Source: CAVVAL01 sp963742725 (lineage in GTDB: Bacteria; Actinomycetota; Actinomycetes; Mycobacteriales; Cryptosporangiaceae). From it: 64,000 bases of DNA. The notes beneath the pieces are model-generated. The model worked only from the letters and a program-made list of their open reading frames with translations, ran no database searches and had not been told where the DNA came from. The translations under genes and the position numbers were made by a program. The DNA is taken from assembly GCA_963742725.1 (NCBI GenBank), contig CAVUMX010000003.1, forward strand, positions 2,170,001 through 2,234,000, given 5' to 3'. Every line of letters starts with the position of its first letter. Position 1 is the stretch's first letter. Shown here in pieces: positions 43,966-52,516 of this stretch.

Positions 43966-43994
43966 CAGACCCCAGGGTCTGCTTCGAAACAGAC
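43966..43994. promoter_or_regulatory. Overlapping palindromes in the ALDH/CoA-transferase divergent promoter region
   Basis: CAGACCCCAGGGTCTG (43966-43981, 7-bp arms) overlaps GTCTGCTTCGAAACAGAC (43977-43994, TTCGAA core). Together they give three CAGAC/GTCTG half-sites. The block is 28 bp from the ALDH start and 84 bp from the CoA-transferase start, a fitting place for an operator controlling both. Confidence 0.55.
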
Positions 43995-44077
43995 TCTAGG
44001 CGGGCGACGTGGAGCCACCCTACTGCCACGATGGACAACTCAGCGGCAGTCGTTCGACACCGTGGCACTCTGGCAGG

Positions 44078-45220
44078 GTGGACGCCGTGGGAGCGCTCGA
44101 CGGGATCGTGGTCGCCGACTTCAGCCGCGTGCTGGCCGGTCCGTTCGCCACCATGCACCTCGCCGACCTGGGCGCCGCGGTCGTCAAGGTCGAGCGGCCC
44201 GGCACCGGCGACGACACCCGCGCGTGGGGCCCACCCTTCGCGGACGACGGCCAGAGCGCCTACTTCCGCTCGGTCAACCGCAACAAGCGGAGCGTCGCGC
44301 TCGACCTCGGCGCCGACCGGACGGTCGCCGAGGAGCTGGTGCGGCGGGCCGACGTCCTGGTGGAGAACTTCCTTCCCGGGACGATGGAGCGCTTCGGCCT
44401 CGGCTGGGAACAGGCACGGGCCCTGAATCCCCGGCTGGTGTACTGCTCGATCACGGGCTTCGGCGGCGGCTCGGACAGGGCCGGCTACGACTTCGTCGTC
44501 CAGGCGGTCGGCGGGCTGATGAGCGTGACGGGCGATCCGGACGGCGAGCCGCGCAAGGTCGGCGTGGCGCTCGTCGACGTCCTGACCGGGCAGTTCGCGC
44601 TCGCCGGGATCCTCGCCGCCCTGTACGCCCGGCACCGCACCGGCGAGGGCCAGCGGGTCGAGGTGAACCTGCTGTCGAGCCTGCTCGCGGGCCTCGTCAA
44701 CCAGTCCTCGGCGTACCTGACGACCGGGGTCAGCCCGGGCCCGCTCGGCAACGCCCACCCGAGCATCGCGCCGTACGAGACCCTGCGGACGAAGGACCAC
44801 CCGCTCGCGGTCGCCGCCGGCAACGACAAGCTGTTCGCCGCCCTGTGCGGGGCCCTTGGCCGTCCCGACCTGCCCGCCGACCCCCGGTTCGCGACGAACG
44901 CCGAGCGGGTCGCGCACCGGGTGGCGCTGGTCGCCGCGCTGGAGTCCGTGCTGGCCGAGGACACCGCTGCCACGTGGTCCGAGCGGCTCGGCGCGGCCGG
45001 CGTCCCGTGCGGTCCCGTCCAGGACATCGGGGCGGCGTTCACGTACGCCGAGTCGCTGGGGCTCTCGCCGGTGGCGCCCGGCCCGGTGCCGACGACGGCC
45101 AACCCGATCCGGCTCTCGGGGACGCCGGTCGAGTACCGGACCCCGCCACCCGACGTCGGCGCGGACACCGCCGAGGTGCTGGAATGGCTCCGTACAGACA
45201 CAGAGGAGACGCCGTCGTGA
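44078..45220 (+). CDS. Class III CoA-transferase, probably for glutarate
   Basis: The 380-residue family III enzyme shows IVVADFSRVLAGPFATMHLADLGAAVVKVERP, ENFLPGTMERFGLGWEQ and GQRVEVNLLSSLLAGL, with the catalytic-Asp position replaced by Asn (VEVNLL) or shifted; this deserves checking. Its stop overlaps the GTG of the glutaryl-CoA dehydrogenase gene, so the pair is probably co-translated. By analogy to SUGCT enzymes it would convert glutarate to glutaryl-CoA. The start could also be the GTG at 44087. Confidence 0.85.
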   Translation: MDAVGALDGIVVADFSRVLAGPFATMHLADLGAAVVKVERPGTGDDTRAWGPPFADDGQSAYFRSVNRNKRSVALDLGADRTVAEELVRRADVLVENFLPGTMERFGLGWEQARALNPRLVYCSITGFGGGSDRAGYDFVVQAVGGLMSVTGDPDGEPRKVGVALVDVLTGQFALAGILAALYARHRTGEGQRVEVNLLSSLLAGLVNQSSAYLTTGVSPGPLGNAHPSIAPYETLRTKDHPLAVAAGNDKLFAALCGALGRPDLPADPRFATNAERVAHRVALVAALESVLAEDTAATWSERLGAAGVPCGPVQDIGAAFTYAESLGLSPVAPGPVPTTANPIRLSGTPVEYRTPPPDVGADTAEVLEWLRTDTEETPS

Positions 45221-46386
45221 CCGCTGCCCTGCCCGGACCGGACCTGCTCGACGTCGACGACATGCTCACCGAGACCGAGCGCGACCTGCGGGACGTGGTC
45301 CGGGACTTCGCGAACGAGCGGGTGGCGCCGCACATCGCCGAGTGGTTCGAGGCCGGCGTGATGCCCCGCGAGCTGGCGCCTGAGCTGGGCAAGCTCGGGC
45401 TGCTCGGCATGCACCTGGAGGGCTACGGCTGCGCGGGCACGAACGCCGTGTCGTACGGCCTGGCGTGCCTGGAACTGGAGGCGGTCGACTCGGGGCTGCG
45501 GTCGCTGGTGTCGGTGCAGGGCTCCCTCGCGATGTACGCGATCTACGCGTACGGCAGCGAGGAGCAGAAGCAGCAGTGGCTGCCGGAGATGGCGGCGGGC
45601 CGCGCGATCGGCTGCTTCGGACTGACCGAGCCGGACTTCGGTTCCAACCCCGCCGGCATGCGCACCCGCGCCCGCCGCGACGGTACCGACTGGGTCCTGA
45701 ACGGCTCGAAGATGTGGATCACCAACGGCGGCATCGCCGACATCGCCGTCGTGTGGGCGCGCGCCGAGGAAGGGATCCGGGGCTTCCTCGTCCCGCGCGG
45801 CACACCCGGATTCACGACCAGCGACATCCACAGGAAGATGTCCCTGCGCGCGTCGGTCACGTCCGAGCTGTCGCTGGACGACGTCCGGCTGCCGGCCGAT
45901 GCGGTGCTCCCCGAGGTGCGGGGCCTCGCCGGTCCGCTCGGCTGCCTCACGGAGGCCCGGTTCGGCATCACGTTCGGCGCGCTCGGGGCCGCCCGCACCT
46001 GCTGGCTCGCAGCCCGCGACTACGCGAACAGCCGGGTCCAGTTCGACAAGCCCATCGCCGCGTACCAGCTCACCCAGGCCAAGCTCGTCGACATGTCGGT
46101 CGAGTGGAGCAAGGCGTACCTGCTCGCGATGCACCTCGGCCGGCGCAAGGACGCCGGCACGATCACCCCCACCCAGATCAGCACCGGCAAGCTCAACAAC
46201 ACCCGCGAGGCCATCGCCATCTGCCGCGAGGCACGCACGATCCTCGGCGCCAACGGGATCACACTCGAATATCCGGTGATCAGGCACATGAACAACCTGG
46301 AGTCGGTGCTCACCTACGAGGGCACGTCCGAGATCCACACGCTCGTCCTCGGCCAGCACCTCACCGGCCACGCCGCGTTCAAGTAG
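45217..46386 (+). CDS. Glutaryl-CoA dehydrogenase-like acyl-CoA dehydrogenase
   Basis: The 389-residue flavoenzyme has the ACAD signatures IGCFGLTEPDFGSNPAGM and GARTCWLAARDYANSRVQFDKPIAAYQLTQAK-type blocks, and the C-terminal LTYEGTSEIHTLVLGQHLTG, where Glu in TYEGT is the catalytic base of glutaryl-CoA dehydrogenases. It would convert glutaryl-CoA to crotonyl-CoA and CO2, the end of lysine/cadaverine breakdown. A GAGGAG SD precedes the GTG. Confidence 0.9.
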   Translation: MTAALPGPDLLDVDDMLTETERDLRDVVRDFANERVAPHIAEWFEAGVMPRELAPELGKLGLLGMHLEGYGCAGTNAVSYGLACLELEAVDSGLRSLVSVQGSLAMYAIYAYGSEEQKQQWLPEMAAGRAIGCFGLTEPDFGSNPAGMRTRARRDGTDWVLNGSKMWITNGGIADIAVVWARAEEGIRGFLVPRGTPGFTTSDIHRKMSLRASVTSELSLDDVRLPADAVLPEVRGLAGPLGCLTEARFGITFGALGAARTCWLAARDYANSRVQFDKPIAAYQLTQAKLVDMSVEWSKAYLLAMHLGRRKDAGTITPTQISTGKLNNTREAIAICREARTILGANGITLEYPVIRHMNNLESVLTYEGTSEIHTLVLGQHLTGHAAFK

Positions 46387-46488
46387 CCGGGGCGGCCCGT
46401 CGGCTCGGGCCGAGGGAATCCGCAACTTCGACGCCATCCGACGACGGAATCGCTTGCTTCTCGCTGGGCGAGCGGTGACTATGGTTGC

Positions 46489-46971
46489 GTGCAGCCCACC
46501 CCCAGCACTCGCCAAGGCGGCGCCTTCGCCCTCGACGACATCGCGAAGCGCATCATCGAGGAGCTCCAGGCCGACGGCCGCCGCTCGTACGCGGCCATCG
46601 CCAAGACCGTCGGCCTGAGCGAGGCGGCCGTCCGGCAGCGGATCCAGCGCCTGCTCGACGCCGGCGTCATGCAGATCGTGGCCGTCACCAACCCGCTCAC
46701 GCTGGGGTTCCAGCGTCAGGCGATGATCGGCGTCCGCGCCGACGGGGATCTGCGCGAGGTGGCGGACCGCCTCGCGGCTCTCGACGACGTCGACTATGTG
46801 GTCGTCACGGCAGGCTCGTTCGACATCCTCGTCGAGCTGGTCGCCGAGGACGACGAACACCTTCTCCGGGTCCTCAACGAGCAGATCCGCGAGGTGCCGG
46901 GCGTGCGGGACACCGAAACCTTCGTCTACCTGCGCCTGACCAAGCAGACCTACTCCTGGGGGACCAGATGA
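46489..46971 (+). CDS. Lrp/AsnC-family regulator
   Basis: The 160-residue protein has an N-terminal HTH (ALDDIAKRIIEELQADGRRSYAAIAKTVGLSEAAVRQRIQRL) and a RAM effector domain (DVDYVVVTAGSFDILVELVAEDDEHLLRVL). Such regulators sense amino acids. Its stop overlaps the aminotransferase ATG, so it probably controls diamine/amino acid catabolism here, including itself. The GTG start has no clear SD. Confidence 0.92.
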   Translation: MQPTPSTRQGGAFALDDIAKRIIEELQADGRRSYAAIAKTVGLSEAAVRQRIQRLLDAGVMQIVAVTNPLTLGFQRQAMIGVRADGDLREVADRLAALDDVDYVVVTAGSFDILVELVAEDDEHLLRVLNEQIREVPGVRDTETFVYLRLTKQTYSWGTR

Positions 46972-48326
46972 CCGTCACCGGCCATAGATCCGCCGACCAC
47001 CTGTGGATGCACTTCACCCGGATGTCGTCGTACGCGCAGGCGCCGGTGCCGACGATCGTCCGCGGCGACGGCGCCTACATCTGGGACAGCGAGGGTCGCC
47101 GGTACCTCGACGGGCTGGCGGGGCTGTTCGTCGTCCAGGCCGGGCACGGGCGTGAGGAACTGGCCCGCGCCGCGTACGAGCAGGCGAAGGAGCTGGCGTT
47201 CTTCCCGCTCTGGTCCTACGCGCATCCGGCGGCGATCGAGCTGGCCGACCGGCTGGCCGCGGCGGCGCCCGGCGACCTCAACCGGGTGTTCTTCACGACG
47301 GGCGGCGGCGAGGCCGTCGAGACCGCGTGGAAGGCCGCGAAGCAGTACTTCAAGCTGACCGGCAAGCCGATGAAGCACAAGGTGATCTCCCGCGCGGTCG
47401 CCTACCACGGCACGCCGCAGGGCGCCCTGTCGATCACCGGCATCCCCGACGCGAAGAAGTACTTCGAACCGCTGGTACCGGGCGCGCACAAGGTGCCGAA
47501 CACGAACTTCTACCGCGCGCCCGAGCACGGCGACGACCTCAAGCGGTTCGGACGCTGGGCGGCCGACCAGATCGCCCACGCCATCGAGATGGAGGGGCCC
47601 GACACGGTCGCCGCCGTCTTCCTCGAACCCGTCCAGAACTCGGGCGGCTGCTTCCCGCCGCCGCCCGGCTACTTCGAGCGGGTACGGGAGATCTGCGACC
47701 GGTACGACGTCCTGCTGGTGTCCGACGAGGTGATCTGCGCGTTCGGCCGGCTCGGCACCACGTTCGCGTGCGACAAGTTCGGGTACGTGCCCGACATCAT
47801 CACCTGCGCCAAGGGCATGACCTCGGGCTACTCCCCCATCGGCGCGGCGATCGTCAGCGACCGGATCATGGAGCCGTTCCTGGAGGGCGACACGGTCTTC
47901 GCGCACGGGTACACGTTCGGCGGGCACCCCGTCTCGGCGCGTGTGGCCCTGGCCAACCTGGACCTGTTCGACCGCGAGCACCTCAACCAGCACGTCCTCG
48001 ACAACCAGGACGCGTTCCGCGCCACCCTGGAGAAGCTTCACGACCTGCCGATCGTGGGCGACGTGCGGGGCGACGGCTACTTCTACGGGATCGAGCTCGT
48101 CAAGGACAAGGCGACCCGGGAGACCTTCGACGCGGACGAGTCCGAACGGCTGCTGCGCGGATTCCTGTCCAAGGCGCTGTTCGATGCTGGCCTGTACTGC
48201 CGCGCCGACGACCGCGGCGACCCGGTCGTCCAGCTGGCGCCGCCGCTGATCTGCGACCAGCGGCACTTCGACGAGGCCGAGCAGATCCTCCGGGCCGTCC
48301 TCAGCGAGGCCTGGACCAAGTTGTAG
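46968..48326 (+). CDS. Class III omega-aminotransferase (putrescine/cadaverine type)
   Basis: The 452-residue PLP enzyme shows YLDGLAGLFVVQAGHGREELA, FFTTGGGEAVETAWKAAKQYF, the Asp in LLVSDEVICAFGRLG and the PLP Lys in ITCAKGMTSGYSPIGAAI. The sequence resembles SpuC-like polyamine:pyruvate aminotransferases, which make aminoaldehydes for the aldehyde dehydrogenase. The gene context fits this. Substrate choice cannot be read directly. Confidence 0.88.
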   Translation: MTVTGHRSADHLWMHFTRMSSYAQAPVPTIVRGDGAYIWDSEGRRYLDGLAGLFVVQAGHGREELARAAYEQAKELAFFPLWSYAHPAAIELADRLAAAAPGDLNRVFFTTGGGEAVETAWKAAKQYFKLTGKPMKHKVISRAVAYHGTPQGALSITGIPDAKKYFEPLVPGAHKVPNTNFYRAPEHGDDLKRFGRWAADQIAHAIEMEGPDTVAAVFLEPVQNSGGCFPPPPGYFERVREICDRYDVLLVSDEVICAFGRLGTTFACDKFGYVPDIITCAKGMTSGYSPIGAAIVSDRIMEPFLEGDTVFAHGYTFGGHPVSARVALANLDLFDREHLNQHVLDNQDAFRATLEKLHDLPIVGDVRGDGYFYGIELVKDKATRETFDADESERLLRGFLSKALFDAGLYCRADDRGDPVVQLAPPLICDQRHFDEAEQILRAVLSEAWTKL

Positions 48327-48477
48327 CCCGGGGGCTGTAGGGGGCCGGGGCGGCGCCGTGAGGGGCAACGGCGCCGCCCCACTGCTTGCGTTCGCGCCGC
48401 CCCGGGGCCCGGGTCCGGCGGGTTGGCGTGCCAAAATGTGGCTGTACCCCACGCACCCCGCACAAGAGGAGATCACC

Positions 48478-48696
48478 GTGGCAGACCAGCCGGTCACCGC
48501 GCCCGACCAGCACAAGCCGGGTTTCCCCAAGGCCGCGCGGGTCGGCGCGATCATCACGATCGTCATCCTGCTGCTGATGCTGCTCGGCAACCACAAGGGC
48601 GACGTCGAGTCGCTGTGGCTGCTGGGCACCGCCGTCGTGATCGCCCTGGCGTTGATCGCGGACGTGGCGATGCGCAGGAGCGGTATCAAGCGCTGA
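48478..48696 (+). CDS. DUF2631 small membrane protein
   Basis: The 72-residue protein has a hydrophilic N-terminus and two TM helices (AIITIVILLLMLLGN and LWLLGTAVVIALALIADV). DUF2631 proteins of this size lie near dxr/rlmN/cdsA in actinobacteria, as here. The function is unknown. The GTG follows AAGAGGAG, and a strong terminator lies 10 bp past the stop. Confidence 0.8.
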   Translation: MADQPVTAPDQHKPGFPKAARVGAIITIVILLLMLLGNHKGDVESLWLLGTAVVIALALIADVAMRRSGIKR

Positions 48697-48705
48697 AGAC
48701 GTGAC

Positions 48706-48736
48706 AAGGGCCCGCACCGAATCGGTGCGGGCCCTT
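48706..48736 (+). terminator. Terminator hairpin after the DUF2631 gene
   Basis: AAGGGCCCGCACCGA (48706-48720) and TCGGTGCGGGCCCTT (48722-48736) are perfect 15-bp complements. It starts 10 nt after the stop. The symmetric stem ending in AAGGG/CCCTT could act in both directions. Confidence 0.9.
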
Positions 48737-48854
48737 CGTACGTCTGGAGCCGGGCCGGGCCGCGACCGCGCGGCCAGCGGCACACGGTCGCCCGGCGCGG
48801 AGCAGGCGCGCGCGGACGGCACGCCGCCGCCCTGCGCGGAGCGGGGTGGCGGGC

Positions 48855-49673
48855 TCAGCCCATGCGGCGGGAGAACAGCGCCCGGACCTCGCTGAGCGCG
48901 GTCTCGACCTCGTCCTCGAAGTAGCCGCCCTGGATCAGCGGGAACTGGCTGGCGTCGAGATCGGAGTCCGCGACCGGGGGGCCGCCGCGGCCGTCCATCG
49001 TCGCCTGGATCGCGTCGAACAGGCCGTCGACGGCGCCGGCGTCGTAGCCGCTGCCGAACCGCCGCACCTTGAACCCGACGCGCAGCTCGGCCACGCGTGC
49101 CTTGTCCTCGTTGGTGAACGGCGAGACGTAGCCGCCGCCGATCGTCGGCAGCTCCACGGTCATGTCGGCCTTGCCGTGCCGGCCCGCGTACGCGTCGTAC
49201 CCGATCGGCATGGGCGGCGGCAGCGAGTCGGCGAACGAGTCGGCGTAGCCGGCCTGAACCGGTGCCGGAGCAGGAGCGGGGGGTGCGACCTGCTGCGGCG
49301 GCATCGGGGGCGGCGGCGGGGCCGAGATCGGCATCGGCATCGGCTCGGGACGCCGATCCGTGACACGCGGAATCTGGGCCGTCGCGGCGCTGTCGTCCCG
49401 GATCGGGAAGCCGTTGGACTGCCGTGGTGGCGCACCGGTCGCCAGATCCTCCAGCTCGCGCTCGAGCCGGTCGAGATGAAGGTCGACCTGCCACTCGTCG
49501 TAGCCGCCGAATCTCGTCCGGAAGACAACGTCCCGGATGTCGTCGGCGGTCAGCGGCTGGCTGACGGGCTCGCCCGCGAGCGTCGCCTCGGCCCGGTCGA
49601 GGAAGTCATCGACCTCATCGACCTTGTAGCCGCGACGGAGCGCCTTGCGGCGGAACCTGTCCCCCTGACCCAT
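48855..49673 (-). CDS. DivIVA-domain protein with Pro-rich middle
   Basis: The 272-residue protein has two DivIVA motifs at the N-terminus (FRRKALRRGYKVDEVDDFLDRAEATL and VVFRTRFGGYDEWQVDLHLDRLERELE), a Pro/Met-rich linker (about 110-160) and another DivIVA-like segment near residue 215 (FGSGYDAGAVDGLFDAI). Long coiled coil, as in Wag31, is absent. A role in polar growth or scaffolding is inferred from the family. It is 5 bp downstream of rlmN. Confidence 0.85.
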   Translation of the reverse strand: MGQGDRFRRKALRRGYKVDEVDDFLDRAEATLAGEPVSQPLTADDIRDVVFRTRFGGYDEWQVDLHLDRLERELEDLATGAPPRQSNGFPIRDDSAATAQIPRVTDRRPEPMPMPISAPPPPPMPPQQVAPPAPAPAPVQAGYADSFADSLPPPMPIGYDAYAGRHGKADMTVELPTIGGGYVSPFTNEDKARVAELRVGFKVRRFGSGYDAGAVDGLFDAIQATMDGRGGPPVADSDLDASQFPLIQGGYFEDEVETALSEVRALFSRRMG

Positions 49674-49678
49674 CTTTC

Positions 49679-50782
49679 CTACACCTCCGCTGCCGCGAGC
49701 TGTCCACACGCACCGTCAATTTCCCGCCCACGGGTGTCCCGAACCGTAGTGGGCACGCCGGCTGCGCGCAGCCGACGGACGAACTCCCGCTCCACCGGTT
49801 TGGCACTGGCGTCCCAGTCACTGCCGGGCGTCGGGTTGAGCGGAATGAGATTGACATGCGCGAGCCGGCCCGAGAGCAACTGCCCCAACAGGTCGGCACG
49901 CCACGGCTGGTCATTCACGTCCTTGATCATGGCGTACTCGATGGAAACCCGGCGACCGGAGCGATCGGCATAGTCCCACGCCGCGTCAAGTACTTCGGCA
50001 ACCTTCCACCGGTTGTTCACCGGCACGAGCGTGTCGCGCAGTTCGTCGTCCGGGGCGTGCAACGACACCGCGAGCGTGACGGAGAGGCCTTCGTCGGTGA
50101 GGCGCCGGATGGCCGGGACCAGCCCCACCGTGGAGACCGTGATGTTGCGCTGGGACATGCCCAGCCCCTGCGGCGCCGGGTCGGTCAGCCGGCGGACGGC
50201 GCCCAGCACCCGGTTGTAGTTCGCGAGCGGCTCGCCCATGCCCATGAAGACGACGTTGGAGACCCGGCCGGGACCGCCGGCGATCTCGTCACGGGCGAGC
50301 GCCCGGGCGCCGGCCACGACCTGCTCCACGATCTCGGCCGTCGACAGGTTCCGGGTCAGGCCGGCCTGGCCGGTGGCGCAGAACGGGCACGCCATGCCGC
50401 AGCCGGCCTGGCTCGACACGCACATCGTCACCCTGTCCGGGTAGCGCATCAGGACGCTCTCGAACAGCGTGCCGTCGAACGCGCGCCACACCGTCTTGCG
50501 GGTGGTGCCGGCGTCGCACTCGACGTGACGGGCCGGGCTCAGCAGCGGCGGCAGCAGCGCCTCGACGAGCGCTTCCCTGGACGACGCCGGCAGATCCGTC
50601 ATCGTCGCCGGGTCGTCGGCGAGGTGGCTGAAGTAGTGCGTGGAGAGCTGGTTCGCGCGGAACGCGGGCTCGCCCAGCGCTGTCACGGCGGCACGCCGCT
50701 GCGCCGGGTCGAGATCCGCCAGATGCTGCGGCGGCTTCGCCCGGCGCGGTGCCTCGAAAACCAAAGGGAGAGTCGTTGTCAT
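49679..50782 (-). CDS. rlmN: Dual-specificity 23S rRNA/tRNA adenine C2-methyltransferase (radical SAM)
   Basis: The 367-residue enzyme has the radical SAM triad CGMACPFC, the SAM segment VVFMGMGEPLANY, and C-terminal Cys in DIRGREIDGACGQL-type sequence (RDTRGREIDGACGQLA). These are the Cys needed for the RlmN mechanism. It methylates A2503 of 23S rRNA and A37 of some tRNAs. The ATG at 50782 gives MTTTLPLVFEAPRRAKPP; an upstream extension is possible. Confidence 0.95.
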   Translation of the reverse strand: MTTTLPLVFEAPRRAKPPQHLADLDPAQRRAAVTALGEPAFRANQLSTHYFSHLADDPATMTDLPASSREALVEALLPPLLSPARHVECDAGTTRKTVWRAFDGTLFESVLMRYPDRVTMCVSSQAGCGMACPFCATGQAGLTRNLSTAEIVEQVVAGARALARDEIAGGPGRVSNVVFMGMGEPLANYNRVLGAVRRLTDPAPQGLGMSQRNITVSTVGLVPAIRRLTDEGLSVTLAVSLHAPDDELRDTLVPVNNRWKVAEVLDAAWDYADRSGRRVSIEYAMIKDVNDQPWRADLLGQLLSGRLAHVNLIPLNPTPGSDWDASAKPVEREFVRRLRAAGVPTTVRDTRGREIDGACGQLAAAEV

Positions 50783-50914
50783 CGCGTACTCATTGTCACA
50801 CGTCGCGTCAGGCGGCCCGTAGCCGTCCACAGGCTGTCTGGCATGCGGGAACGGCCAAAAGGTGCATATCCCTACGCATCGGCGGCCATCGTGACCACTA
50901 CCACGGCCGCCCGG

Positions 50915-51883
50915 TCAGCCCGGCGGCGCGAACAGCTCCAGCAGCAGGTAGGCCACCGGTGCCGCGGCGAGCAGGGAGTCGAGCCGGTCCATCAACCCAC
51001 CGTGAGCGGGCAGCAAGCTGCCCATGTCCTTGATGCCCAGGTCACGCTTGATCATCGACTCGGCGAGATCACCCAGCGTGGCCGCGACGGCGAGAGCGAA
51101 CCCGAACAGGACGCCCTGCCACGCCTGGCCGTCGAAGAAAAATATGAGAAAACACGCGCCGCCGATCGCGCAGAACAGCAGCGACCCGGCCATGCCTTCC
51201 CAGGACTTCTTCGGGCTGACCGTCGGCGCCATCGGATGCCGGCCGAACAGCACCCCGGCGACGTACCCGCCGACGTCGCTGCACACGACCGTCGCCACGA
51301 ACGCCGCGACGCGCAGGTGCCCGTCGGACGGCAGCAGCATGAGCACCGCGAACCCGGCCAGGAACGGCACGTACGCGGCGACCAGGGCGGCGGCCGTCAC
51401 GTCCCGCTGGAACCCGACCGGCCCGTCCGCGAGCCGCCAGAGCAGGACCGCGATGACCGTGAGGACCAGCCCGATCACCAGCGCCTCGGCACCGGAGAAC
51501 CAGGCGAGGAACATGGTGCCGGCGCCGCCCACCAGCAGCGGGATGAGCGGCGGGCGGGCCTCGGCGGCGCTGATCGCGCGCACCATCTCCCAGATGCCGA
51601 CCACGACCGCGGCGGCGATCACCAGGACGAACGCGGGCGGGTACGTGAACAGCGGCACCAGCACCAGGGCGCCGAGGCCGACGCCCACGCCGATCGCCGC
51701 CGGCAGGTTGCGGCCGGCCTTGCTCGCGGGCGGTGCGCCGTCGGGCGGCACCGGGACCGAGACGGTCGGCGCGTCGAGGGACGCCGCGGCCTGCGCGTCC
51801 CCGGCGACGGGTGTCCCCCGCCGCCGGCGGTGCCGGCCGCCCTGGCCTCTCGGGCCCGGATGGGTGGTGTCGAGATCCGCCAT
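50915..51883 (-). CDS. cdsA: Phosphatidate cytidylyltransferase
   Basis: The 322-residue membrane enzyme makes CDP-diacylglycerol. It has about eight TM helices and the CDS signature SPKKSWEGMAGSLLF plus DLGIKDMGSLLPAHGGLMDRLDSLL. The N-terminal 75 residues are charged and disordered. The start codon shares one base with the frr stop, so it is in the frr-cdsA unit. Confidence 0.95.
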   Translation of the reverse strand: MADLDTTHPGPRGQGGRHRRRRGTPVAGDAQAAASLDAPTVSVPVPPDGAPPASKAGRNLPAAIGVGVGLGALVLVPLFTYPPAFVLVIAAAVVVGIWEMVRAISAAEARPPLIPLLVGGAGTMFLAWFSGAEALVIGLVLTVIAVLLWRLADGPVGFQRDVTAAALVAAYVPFLAGFAVLMLLPSDGHLRVAAFVATVVCSDVGGYVAGVLFGRHPMAPTVSPKKSWEGMAGSLLFCAIGGACFLIFFFDGQAWQGVLFGFALAVAATLGDLAESMIKRDLGIKDMGSLLPAHGGLMDRLDSLLAAAPVAYLLLELFAPPG

Positions 51884-52440
51884 CAGACCTCGAGTAGCTC
51901 GGCTTCCTTGTGCTTCATCAGGTCGTCCACGTGGTGCACGTACTTCTGGGTGACCTCGTCGAGTTCCTTCTCGGCGCGGCGGCCGTCGTCCTCGCCGACC
52001 TCGCCATCCTTCACCAGGCGGTCCAACTCTTCCTTCGCCTTGCGCCGGACGTTGCGGATCGACACCTTGGCGTCCTCGCCCTTGTGCCGGGCGACCTTCA
52101 CCATCTCGCGGCGTCGTTCCTCGGTGAGCTGCGGGAACACGACGCGGATCAGCGAGCCGTCGTTCGTGGGGTTGACGCCGAGGTCGGAGTCCCGGATCGC
52201 CTTCTCCAAGGCGGCGAGCTGGCTGGCGTCGTACGGCTTGACCACCGCCATCCGCGCCTCGGGAACGCTGATCGAGGCGAGCTGCGGCAGCGGTGTCATC
52301 GCGCCGTAGTAGTCGACGAAGATCTTGCCGAACATCGACGGGGCGGCGCGGCCGGTGCGAATGGAGCCGAATTCCTCCTTCGCGACCTCGACGGCCTTCT
52401 CCATCTTCTCCTCGGCTTCGAGGAGTGCTTCCTCGATCAC
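51883..52440 (-). CDS. frr: Ribosome recycling factor
   Basis: The 185-residue protein is full length for RRF: IRTGRAAPSMFGKIFVDYYGAMTPLPQLASISVPEAR near residue 30-65 and a C-terminal helical domain (RRKAKEELDRLVKDGEVGEDD). It splits post-termination ribosomes with EF-G. The GTG at 52440 has GGAGG eight bases upstream. Confidence 0.97.
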   Translation of the reverse strand: MIEEALLEAEEKMEKAVEVAKEEFGSIRTGRAAPSMFGKIFVDYYGAMTPLPQLASISVPEARMAVVKPYDASQLAALEKAIRDSDLGVNPTNDGSLIRVVFPQLTEERRREMVKVARHKGEDAKVSIRNVRRKAKEELDRLVKDGEVGEDDGRRAEKELDEVTQKYVHHVDDLMKHKEAELLEV

Positions 52441-52516
52441 TGGTGTCGCCTCCTGCGGGACACGGTCAAGCGGGACAGGGCATACCGCAACCAGTCGGTT
52501 ACGGGCCAAACGATAG

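Noticed and set aside
43198..46386. 1062-codon plus-strand frame
   Set aside because: Its first two thirds run antisense to the aldehyde dehydrogenase and out of frame with the CoA-transferase; only the acyl-CoA dehydrogenase part from 45217 is real.
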